Shown here: positions 25,746 to 33,381 of the stretch, in pieces | How positions within the stretch are numbered: the first letter of the stretch is position 1 | How the letters are laid out: each line of letters starts with the position of its first letter | NCBI GenBank assembly: GCA_000961765.1 | Contig: LADT01000029.1 | Location: forward strand, 1-47,355 | Length of the DNA stretch: 47,355 nt | From: Clostridiaceae bacterium BRH_c20a | Lineage (GTDB): Bacteria > Bacillota > Peptococcia > Peptococcales > BICA1-8 | Reading direction: 5' to 3' | Notes under the pieces: model-generated | Seen by the model: the letters and a program-made list of their open reading frames with translations, nothing else | Database searches by the model: none | What the model was told of the DNA's origin: nothing | Position numbers and translations under genes: made by a program

Positions 25746-28700
25746 TTGACACCATATGAAATCGGTGGTCGTGCCGACAAATTTGGAAACAGGTATGAAA
25801 GTCGCTGGGTTGTCAACCAACTTCTCAGGTTACTAAAAGAAGAAATAGCGTCCGTCACTATTGAAGCTATTGGTATAGAGGAAGAAGGAGTTGACCTATG
25901 GATCAAAAACCTAGATGGAAGCCAAGAGTGCCATCAATGCAAAGCCCGAAATGGTAGCAAGGAATACTGGGACTTATGTGATTTAAATGCTAAAGGCATT
26001 TTCAAAAAGGCAAAGCAGCAGCTAGACACTAATAAAAACGTTACGTATTCATTAGTGTCAGCGGTTGCGGGGATTATGCTAAATGACCTAACAATTAGAG
26101 CTCAAAATTCGAATGGTAATTCTGAAGATTTTTATCATTATCAGATTGAAACTAGCAGAAGTGTGAACTCTGCATATAACAGCTTCGCAAGATATATGGA
26201 ACTAAATATCGAGACTACGCAAGGGCGAAGTCTGGCATATGAATATTTAAAAAGGATAAACATGGTTCAATTTCCCGATGATGTTAATATAAAAAAGATT
26301 TTATGTGAAGCAATAAAGTATTTATTTGTTGGTGACGTTGAAACGATATATAGCTTAATTTCAAACTATCCAATTGAAAATAACCTTCTCGGTAAAGAAA
26401 TAACTGCCTATATGTTAAATAATTACTTAAAAGGACAGCCAAGCATTGCCGCTAGGCACTTGCATAAAGATCAAAAGATAATACCAAGGATTGAATATTT
26501 TGATAATGAATTCGTTTCCACTTTTGTTCCAATCAATAATTCAATTATTCATCGAACAGAGAGTGATAATTGCTATACAGAACTAATCAATGGAAAATCA
26601 ATCATTATTCATGGTAGGGCCGGAAGCGGGAAAAGCGGAGCTATATTTGAATTATTGAAAAGACTAAAAGAAAACAACATAGTCCATTTGGCGCTAAAGC
26701 TTGATAGGAGGATTCCGGAACATACTTCCGAAAAATATGGGGAAACTTTAGGGCTACCTGCATCTCCAATCTTTTGTCTAGATGCTATATCAAAAAGTAG
26801 CGAAGCAGTTTTGATCTTGGATCAAATTGATGCGATACGTTGGACCAATAATCATTCAAGAACGGCACTCGAGGTTTGTAAGGAGATGATTAGAGAAACA
26901 GAGTATGTTAATAAAACTAGAGATAAAAAGCTTGTACTAGTTTTTGTCTGCCGTACTTTTGATCTAAAGAATGATCCTGGGATAAAAGAATTTTTTTCAA
27001 AAAATGAACAAAAGGTGGATGCCCTTCCTTGGAAAGAAATCGTCATTAGCGAAATGGATGATGACTATGTAAAAGCCATAGTAGGAGATGCATACTCAAA
27101 CCTTTCGAAAAAGCTGCAAGTCTTATTAAGAACTCCAAGCAATTTATATATTTGGACAAATATTGAAGAGAAAAGAAGAGTTAATACTTACCGGACTTCC
27201 AGCGATTTAATTAAGCAATGGTGGGAACAGTTACAGTTTAACTATGAAACGAAGGGTAATTCTCCTGGTCAGTTAATAGAGCTTAAAGATAAGTTGGTTA
27301 AGAATATTGATAGAACCGGAAAGCTTATGATCCCAGAACAGTTGCTGAGTGGTTTTTCAATAGTGGGAAAAGAATATTTACTATCGTCTGGCCTATTACT
27401 TTTTAATGGAAATCAAGTAGGTTTTGTTCACCAAAGTTTTTATGATTACTTTACTGTAGAAAAGATGCTTAACCAAGTCTATGAGGCTATCACAATTAAT
27501 GAAATTATCGGTCCAGAAATAAAACAAACGCCAATGAAAAGATATCATCTCCAAATGCTTTTTGAGAATCTATTGGACTTCGATATGGATCTATTTATTG
27601 ATATCGGTAAAGAACTTTTGCATAATGTTAAAGTCCGTTTTTATATGAAGTATGTCTTTTTAGAAGTGTTAGGTCAAGCAGAATCGATTAGTGAAAATGC
27701 ACATTCGTTTTTAGTTGTAAGCTTAAATAACGATTGGAGAAGTCACATATTTGATGTTGTTTTTATGGGCCACCCTACTTTTATTAGGTTCCTTATCCAG
27801 GAGGGGTATGTATCTGCATGGTTAGAGTCTGAACAAGACAGAGATAAGGGATATATGTTACTTAGGTCGGTCAACACAGCTCTTCCAGACGAAGTGACGT
27901 CATTACTTTACCCTTTTACATTTAAAGATTCTGAAACTGATAAAAAGATTTATGGGAGCCTATGTTGGAACATTGAAGACGATTCTGATAGTATGTTTGA
28001 ATTTCGATTAGAGATTATGATGAAGCGACCAGAGTTCTGGAATGCTTATCTCCATTGGGAAGCTTTGCTTGATTCTAAGCCAGAGAGAGCAATCCGAATG
28101 CTTGATCTGCTAGTAAGAAATATACATATTAAACAGCACAAAAACACGCACTTATTAGACCAAACGTCAATAGATAAGTTTATAAAAGTTGCTGCAATGG
28201 ATCCACTACATATTTGGAATACCTTTATGCCATATTTGGCAGAAGTTACTTACAACATCGCAAATCATTACGATAAAAAAATAGATTTTTGGGAAACAAG
28301 GCAGCATGTAGAACAAAACTTTGGAAGAACCTATGTCAAAATGATCAAAGAGTCTGCAAAGGAACTAATCTCAAAAAATCCGAAAGAGCTGTTAAAACTC
28401 AGTGAACAATATTTTGATAACTCTTCATTGGTTGTAAATGAGGTGCTTCTTCATATAATGGAAATGTTGCCAGAGGAGTATTCAGACTATGCATTAGATT
28501 GGCTGATGGAGAAGCCTTACCGACGCTTGTTTAATTATACTGGGGAAAACGATGAATACTTAAATTCAGCCAAGCGGATTATTGAGAAACACTCTAAAAC
28601 TTGTTCTGAAAAAGCGTTTCGGATACTTGAAGTTGCAGTTTATTATTTTCATGAAGAAAATGAACTAAGTAATGCAAAGCACCGGTTTAAATTTAACCGG

Positions 28701-30371
28701 GAACATAGGCATTCAGGGAACCATTTATCAGCGTACTGGCCATACTGGGGTAAAGTACAGCACTACTTAATACCAGCATTAGATAATCGGAGGATTTCGA
28801 AGAACATTAAAGAGTTAGCAGTAGTATTACAAAGGCGATTTGAGAAATCGGATGTCCCACATAAAAGAAGCAAGGTTATTGGAGGCGGGGTCGGCTCAAA
28901 GATTGGATCAGTCGCAGACAAGATTAGTGACAAGCAGTGGCTTAAAATCATCGAGAACAAAAAAACATATACACATAGGCGGCAAAGATGGCCAAAAGGA
29001 GAAGGGGCTATTTTGGAATCTTCTCCAGAACAATTCGCAAGAGACCTAGAACGAATTGGAGAAAAAGATCCAAATAGAGTTGCCAAGATAGCTTTGAATT
29101 TTTCTAATGATGTAGACAATCATTATATAAGCGCTGTTTACCATGTGATAGGACTAACCGAGGCTAGCAAGGAAAATACTGAAAAAGATAATTGGAGACC
29201 GGTAGAGCAAGATGTGGCTCAGCAACTGTTCTTAAAGTTTGGTTGTAGTGATGATATCAGTGTTGCAACATCTTTCTGCAGAGCTCTTAGAAAAAGAGCC
29301 GATGAAAAGTGGAATGATGAGATTTTAAGTATGGTATCTCATCTTGCAATAAAACACCCAAATCCTGAGGAAGGAAAAATGAATGTACAGTCTTCAGAGG
29401 ACAAAGAAGGAAAGACTGTCAATATGCTGCACACAAACTCGATGAATTGTGTAAGGGGATGTGCTGCAGAAGCTATAGCAGCTTTGCTTTGGAAGGACCA
29501 AGACCGATATGACCGCCTAAAAGAAGCTGTAGAGGCCATAGTCCATGATAAGCATTTAGCGGTTAATATGGCAGCAATAGAGTGTGTTTGTCCAATAATG
29601 AATTTTGACCGAGAGCATGCGACCAATTGGTTTTTTAATCTAGCCAGCAAAGATCTAAGAATTGTGGCTCACCCATATGCGTATAATTTATTTTATTACT
29701 TGTTTGAGTCTAACGAGGAGTTAATAAAAAAGACAGTACTTCTTATGTATCACGCGGATTACGAAGATGTATCTGAGATTGGGGCTAGGCATGTAGTCAA
29801 TTTGAATGTTTTATTTAATTGCTTTGAAGAAATTGTCTTTGACCATAAACATGTCAGAAAAACAAAATCGCAAAAACAAGGGATTTTGGAGGTTGCCATA
29901 CAACTTCTGAAAAATAATAAGTTTCATGATAAGTGCAAAAAGATTGTTGAGCTGTTTTTAGACGATGATAATCTTTCTAACTTATACTCTCGAATATTTT
30001 GTGCATCATCAGTGAGTGTTGATGAGGATTTAGAGTTTATATTAAAAATAGTAACTGCCAAGGCCAACAGATTACTAATGCATCGTTTTGTTGATTTCCT
30101 TAATGAGAACGATCCCCCTATCGAAGGCTTCAAGGATATTATTCTCGGAATGTGCCAAAATATCGTGCAAAATACGCAAGGCGAAACCAAAGATGTAAGT
30201 AGCGAACTATTTGGAATAGCACCTGAACTATCTAGGCTTATTGCCTTACTCTATGATAAGACGCAAGATAATTTCGAAGTGAATCAACAGTGTTTAGACA
30301 TGTGGGATATAATGTTTGAGAGCCGTATTGGCACTGTACGTGAGTTAAGTCAATCGATAATGAATTTTTAA
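25746..30371 (+). CDS. Avs-like giant STAND NTPase with N-terminal nuclease fold
   Basis: 1541 residues from TTG 25746, chosen because AAGGGAGGTGG lies upstream. The N-terminus has a restriction-nuclease-like core: GNRYESRWVVNQLL, then EEEGVDLWI (acid near residue 49) and ECHQCKAR (QxK near 64-66), as in Cap4/DUF4297-type nucleases. A P-loop follows (HGRAGSGKSGA, about 290-298) with Walker B AVLILDQIDAIRW (about 355-367). The long C-terminal part is helical and repeat-like. This order (effector nuclease, STAND ATPase, helical sensor) is that of Avs antiviral proteins, which detect phage terminase or portal proteins. The gene is solitary, as Avs genes often are. Family membership is inferred from architecture. 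Confidence 0.75.
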   Translation: MTPYEIGGRADKFGNRYESRWVVNQLLRLLKEEIASVTIEAIGIEEEGVDLWIKNLDGSQECHQCKARNGSKEYWDLCDLNAKGIFKKAKQQLDTNKNVTYSLVSAVAGIMLNDLTIRAQNSNGNSEDFYHYQIETSRSVNSAYNSFARYMELNIETTQGRSLAYEYLKRINMVQFPDDVNIKKILCEAIKYLFVGDVETIYSLISNYPIENNLLGKEITAYMLNNYLKGQPSIAARHLHKDQKIIPRIEYFDNEFVSTFVPINNSIIHRTESDNCYTELINGKSIIIHGRAGSGKSGAIFELLKRLKENNIVHLALKLDRRIPEHTSEKYGETLGLPASPIFCLDAISKSSEAVLILDQIDAIRWTNNHSRTALEVCKEMIRETEYVNKTRDKKLVLVFVCRTFDLKNDPGIKEFFSKNEQKVDALPWKEIVISEMDDDYVKAIVGDAYSNLSKKLQVLLRTPSNLYIWTNIEEKRRVNTYRTSSDLIKQWWEQLQFNYETKGNSPGQLIELKDKLVKNIDRTGKLMIPEQLLSGFSIVGKEYLLSSGLLLFNGNQVGFVHQSFYDYFTVEKMLNQVYEAITINEIIGPEIKQTPMKRYHLQMLFENLLDFDMDLFIDIGKELLHNVKVRFYMKYVFLEVLGQAESISENAHSFLVVSLNNDWRSHIFDVVFMGHPTFIRFLIQEGYVSAWLESEQDRDKGYMLLRSVNTALPDEVTSLLYPFTFKDSETDKKIYGSLCWNIEDDSDSMFEFRLEIMMKRPEFWNAYLHWEALLDSKPERAIRMLDLLVRNIHIKQHKNTHLLDQTSIDKFIKVAAMDPLHIWNTFMPYLAEVTYNIANHYDKKIDFWETRQHVEQNFGRTYVKMIKESAKELISKNPKELLKLSEQYFDNSSLVVNEVLLHIMEMLPEEYSDYALDWLMEKPYRRLFNYTGENDEYLNSAKRIIEKHSKTCSEKAFRILEVAVYYFHEENELSNAKHRFKFNREHRHSGNHLSAYWPYWGKVQHYLIPALDNRRISKNIKELAVVLQRRFEKSDVPHKRSKVIGGGVGSKIGSVADKISDKQWLKIIENKKTYTHRRQRWPKGEGAILESSPEQFARDLERIGEKDPNRVAKIALNFSNDVDNHYISAVYHVIGLTEASKENTEKDNWRPVEQDVAQQLFLKFGCSDDISVATSFCRALRKRADEKWNDEILSMVSHLAIKHPNPEEGKMNVQSSEDKEGKTVNMLHTNSMNCVRGCAAEAIAALLWKDQDRYDRLKEAVEAIVHDKHLAVNMAAIECVCPIMNFDREHATNWFFNLASKDLRIVAHPYAYNLFYYLFESNEELIKKTVLLMYHADYEDVSEIGARHVVNLNVLFNCFEEIVFDHKHVRKTKSQKQGILEVAIQLLKNNKFHDKCKKIVELFLDDDNLSNLYSRIFCASSVSVDEDLEFILKIVTAKANRLLMHRFVDFLNENDPPIEGFKDIILGMCQNIVQNTQGETKDVSSELFGIAPELSRLIALLYDKTQDNFEVNQQCLDMWDIMFESRIGTVRELSQSIMNF

Positions 30372-30844
30372 AATTTGGAAACTGAAACAATAATGCCATT
30401 GGTGAAATCAAAAGGAAATAATTGTTATTTTTATACAAAAAAAGAAGAACAGGATGTAGATCTCTAAGTTAAATGACCAATGATAAATTTCATGACGCAA
30501 AACTCATATTTTTATTGAGTAATTTCGATAACATCCTTCGCATTATCCATAATACCAAATGATACCAGGAATATCAGCCTGGTTAACTGATTAAAAATTA
30601 AAAATAGTAAATTATTAAGCCGATTGAAGTTTTTCTCGCACATTAGATAGGTTGCCGAGTACACGTTTCTTTAGCATTATGCTACAACGAACTCACCTAA
30701 TAGTGATTTTTGGAGAGAGTGCCCTGAACCTATTTATAATTTAGACACTAGGCTAGATCGATGGGTAAAGAAATATTATCAAGCTTCAGAACAACTAAGT
30801 ACCGGTTGGATACCTGAAAGAGTAATATCCTAAAAATTGATTAA
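30372..30844. other. Intergenic stretch with a gene remnant
   Basis: The first 300 bases hold nothing I can name. A short open frame at 30672-30831 is listed separately. Confidence 0.4.
30672..30831 (+). pseudogene. Orphan C-terminal protein remnant
   Basis: After an in-frame stop, the frame reads SPNSDFWRECPEPIYNLDTR then LDRWVKKYYQASEQLSTGW and IPERVIS, stop. The many Trp, Pro and Cys residues are unusual for chance translation of AT-rich DNA, so this looks like the last 50 residues of a lost gene. I do not recognise it. Confidence 0.35.
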
Positions 30845-31240
30845 TTAAAGATGATAATTAGGATTGTGATTGTTTAATATGATCTGTAAAAAGGTTCCAA
30901 TGGAATCGTTATTCTCAATTTTCTTCCAGGTTATTGTTCCGGAATATTTTCTAATTTTCTGCAATGGAGCGGAATAATTCATAGAATTATTAATATAATC
31001 TAAGACCTGTGGTATGTCAGTTAAGATTTCAATATCTACAGGCTGCTTCAATAACTCTTTTCCTTTTAAAATTCCATATAATATACAATCTACCTGATTA
31101 TTACAACTTATACGCCCTGAATAAAGTCTGAGATAATTATTATAAAATAATATTCCTACGTATTTACCCATGCCCCCTTTTTGATAAGGGGGCTTTTCTG
31201 CGGATATATAATTCTTACAGCTTTCATAATGGATTCCCAC
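30845..31240 (-). CDS. Degenerate RNase H-like (RVT_3) protein, possibly inactive
   Basis: Up to 131 residues from GTG 31240. The fold order of a reverse-transcriptase-like RNase H is visible: GKYVGILFYNNYLRLYSGRI, CNNQVDCILYGILKGKELL and VDIEILTDIPQVLDYIN. The first catalytic Asp is missing (ISAEKPPYQKGG where IYTDGSY is expected), the Glu of NNxxEL is Asp, and only the later TD pair is kept. So catalysis is doubtful. No ribosome binding site precedes the GTG; instead an SOS-box-like sequence ends 2 bases before it. A hairpin (GCCCCCTT/AAGGGGGC) sits in the first codons. Confidence 0.5.
   Translation of the reverse strand: MGIHYESCKNYISAEKPPYQKGGMGKYVGILFYNNYLRLYSGRISCNNQVDCILYGILKGKELLKQPVDIEILTDIPQVLDYINNSMNYSAPLQKIRKYSGTITWKKIENNDSIGTFLQIILNNHNPNYHL
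31169..31196. terminator. GC-rich hairpin inside the RNase H-like frame
   Basis: GCCCCCTT pairs with AAGGGGGC, followed rightward by TTTTCT. In that direction it resembles a terminator; in the leftward direction it lies early in the coding frame and could limit expression. Confidence 0.45.
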
Positions 31241-31241
31241 C

Positions 31242-31281
31242 CGAACATTTGTTTGGTATGATTATTATAAAGGATAATCAT
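31242..31281. promoter_or_regulatory. LexA (SOS) box-like site and inverted repeat between divergent genes
   Basis: CGAACATTTGTTTG (31242-31255) matches the SOS boxes next to lexA in this window (CGAACATTTGTTCT and CGAACACTTGTTTG). Just beside it ATGATTAT and ATAATCAT (about 31258-31281) form a separate inverted repeat. The site could control the RNase H-like gene, the phosphoesterase/JAMM pair 150 bases to the right, or both. Confidence 0.6.
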
Positions 31282-31403
31282 ATTAACTTCAAGATTTACA
31301 AACGTATATTATTTTTATATTTAAAAGGAAGATAGCAAATTTTGGAGAAATAAGTAAATTAAATCTACATTTATGTAGAAGTGGTTAGAATTGAGGTGTC
31401 TAT

Positions 31404-32246
31404 TTGAAGATTTTATGTACTGGTGATTTGCATTTAGGAAGTAAAAGAAGAAGAATAAATCCAGATATGGTACTAGAGGGAGATAAAGAAATTTTAGATC
31501 AAATAGTACAAGTCGCTATTGAAGAATGCGTCGACTCTGTGTTTATACTAGGAGATTTATTTGATTCGATTGATGTTAGCCCTAGAGTTGTTGAATTATG
31601 TTTAGATAGATTAAATCAGATTAAAAATACCAATATTTATATTTTTCCCGGAAACCATGATTACGAAATTGATTTTAACTCAAACAATATAACAGTGTTT
31701 AAAGGTTGGATGCAAAAAGATATTAGAAAAGAGATTACTGTATATGGTTATGGCTTTCAAAACGAAAATAAGGACTTTTGGAATTGGAAATTTGATTTTA
31801 ATAGTCAAATAAATATAATATGTGGTCACTTTTCTGTTAACCTGCCAAAAAATGGACAAGGAAATAAACATAAAAATAGACAAAGAAATTCCGAAATATG
31901 TTTGAATACTCATGATATTGCTTGTTGGAATGCTGATATTGTTCTTTTAGGACACGATCATACCTCAAGAAGTTTTAAAAAAGGAGATAAACTGATTGCC
32001 GCTTATGTAGGATCTCCGTATAACATTTTTGAAAATGAATGGGTTTCTAGAGGTGTAGTAATATGCGATATTGAAAAAGACAATATCAGTTTAAAACTTA
32101 GACGTTTGGAATGTCCCAGGGATTTTAAAGTAAAAGCAAAAAATAAGCATACAGCAAATGAAATTAAAGAAAAATATAGCCCTATTCCTGTTGGTGAGTA
32201 TACCTGGGAACTATTGTCTCCTTTAAATATAAATGCAAATGACTAA
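31404..32246 (+). CDS. SbcD/Mre11-like metallophosphoesterase (predicted nuclease)
   Basis: 280 residues with all five calcineurin-like phosphoesterase motifs: D8 and H10 (TGDLHLGS), GDLFDS, GNHDY, CGHFSVN and GHDHTS. The order and GDLFD are those of SbcD/Mre11-type DNA nucleases, but it is shorter than SbcD, whose C-terminal capping domain is reduced here, and no SbcC/Rad50 partner is adjacent. TTG 31404 follows a GAGGTG site. The JAMM protease gene follows 31 bases after the stop, with its own AAGGAG, so the two form an operon. A role in cutting foreign or damaged DNA is inference. Confidence 0.85.
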   Translation: MKILCTGDLHLGSKRRRINPDMVLEGDKEILDQIVQVAIEECVDSVFILGDLFDSIDVSPRVVELCLDRLNQIKNTNIYIFPGNHDYEIDFNSNNITVFKGWMQKDIRKEITVYGYGFQNENKDFWNWKFDFNSQINIICGHFSVNLPKNGQGNKHKNRQRNSEICLNTHDIACWNADIVLLGHDHTSRSFKKGDKLIAAYVGSPYNIFENEWVSRGVVICDIEKDNISLKLRRLECPRDFKVKAKNKHTANEIKEKYSPIPVGEYTWELLSPLNINAND

Positions 32247-32277
32247 ATGTTAAATAAAAATCTTAAGGAGTGCTTTT

Positions 32278-33096
32278 ATGACTATTACAAATTATCCAGA
32301 TAAAATAATGTTAATACAAAATAGCTTTTCAACGATACTTCTTGATGCTATTCAATTTTATCCCCAGGAGTCAAAGAAACATAAGGCTGAATCTCATGGT
32401 CTTTTATTTGGTAATATTCAAAAAGGCGTTTTCGAGTGTGATTATGTTTTTCCGGTTGGTAATGTAGCATCCAGGAAAGCCGATGAAATAACAAGTAACC
32501 CCAAAGTGGACGAAGCTATTCAGAATGCAAAACATTTATTATTTACTTCAAAATGTTGTGGCACCTACCATAGCCATCCTAATACATTAAGTTTTAAAGG
32601 CTGGGCAGGGCCCAGTAATGCTGATGTCCTTTATTCAAAAGGATTAAAACTTCCTTACATGATTATTATTGCTATCTCAAGAAATGCTCTATTTGAAAAG
32701 AAATTAACAATCGAGTGTCTTTGTGGTGAAAGAAAAGAGTATTTGTATGAAAAAAAAGCAGGAGGTCATGATGCTCCACGAGAAACTATAATTGAGGGCG
32801 AAGCTGCTTATATAATAGGGAAATTTAAGAAATATACGTTTGAAATGAGGGCGTACAAATACGAAGATAATTGTCTTAAGGATATAAATCTAACTTCTTC
32901 CGAGGCCAAGATGTTAATAGAATTAATCAAAAATGATTTAGCTATTAAAAACCTAACGCCAGAGATGACTTATGGTCTAAGAAAGATTGAATATGATTTT
33001 AGGGTATTAAGTATGCCAGAGAATAGGAATATTGATAGAGTTATGCAAAATTTACAGTATCATATAAATAGAATGAAGACTACAAACGATAATTAG
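32278..33096 (+). CDS. JAMM/MPN-domain metalloprotease
   Basis: 272 residues. The N-terminal half is a JAB/MPN domain: E38 in AESHGLLFG, then H98-S-H100-P and, after a longer than usual loop, S113-N-A-D116 (GPSNAD), which complete the JAMM zinc site. Such enzymes cut isopeptide or peptide bonds near ubiquitin-like tails. The C-terminal half (about 170-272) is unknown. In bacteria JAMM proteins accompany E1/E2/ubiquitin-like cassettes or type II CBASS (Cap3), but none of those partners is here; the only neighbour is the Mre11-like phosphoesterase. Terminator at 33228. Confidence 0.85.
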   Translation: MTITNYPDKIMLIQNSFSTILLDAIQFYPQESKKHKAESHGLLFGNIQKGVFECDYVFPVGNVASRKADEITSNPKVDEAIQNAKHLLFTSKCCGTYHSHPNTLSFKGWAGPSNADVLYSKGLKLPYMIIIAISRNALFEKKLTIECLCGERKEYLYEKKAGGHDAPRETIIEGEAAYIIGKFKKYTFEMRAYKYEDNCLKDINLTSSEAKMLIELIKNDLAIKNLTPEMTYGLRKIEYDFRVLSMPENRNIDRVMQNLQYHINRMKTTNDN

Positions 33097-33132
33097 AAGT
33101 CTGGGCAAAGTTAGATATAGATGAATTCCGTT

Positions 33133-33151
33133 TTACTGATAGTATCTATCA
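33133..33151. promoter_or_regulatory. Perfect short inverted repeat
   Basis: ACTGATAG-TAT-CTATCAGT lies about 40 bases after the JAMM gene. It could be a protein-binding site; nothing else is known. Confidence 0.35.
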
Positions 33152-33205
33152 GTAATTATTTCATCAATTTCTATTTCACTAAGTTTTCTTCTTAAAAATC
33201 GCAGA

Positions 33206-33303
33206 ACTGAAAAAACGGCATAAATTAAAGCTACCTTTCCCTGGAAGAGTGGGAGGTAGCTTTTTATTTAGTCCCTGAGGTACATAATGTGTCTAATGTC
33301 TAT
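33206..33303 (+). repeat. Direct repeat with terminator, copy 2 (partner 16681-16770)
   Basis: Starts ACTGAAAAAACGGCATAA, holds the terminator below and ends CTAATGTCTAT. The first bases encode the TEKT-stop tail of the small membrane protein found intact at 16498-16698, so a second copy of that gene has lost its body here. Confidence 0.7.
33228..33266 (+). terminator. Terminator after the JAMM gene
   Basis: AAGCTACC pairs with GGTAGCTT, followed by TTTTA. It is the second copy of the terminator at 16704-16740. Confidence 0.8.
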
Positions 33304-33381
33304 TAGGGAAGTTTGAAGGCTAACGGAGTCGAAGAAGTGAATAGTTGTATCGATAAACAATATTCTTTGAAGGAGTTTGTC

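Noticed and set aside
31404-33096. Type II CBASS Cap3 or sbcCD operon
   Set aside because: No CD-NTase, Cap2 or SbcC gene adjoins; the CBASS in this window is a complete two-gene system 16 kb away.
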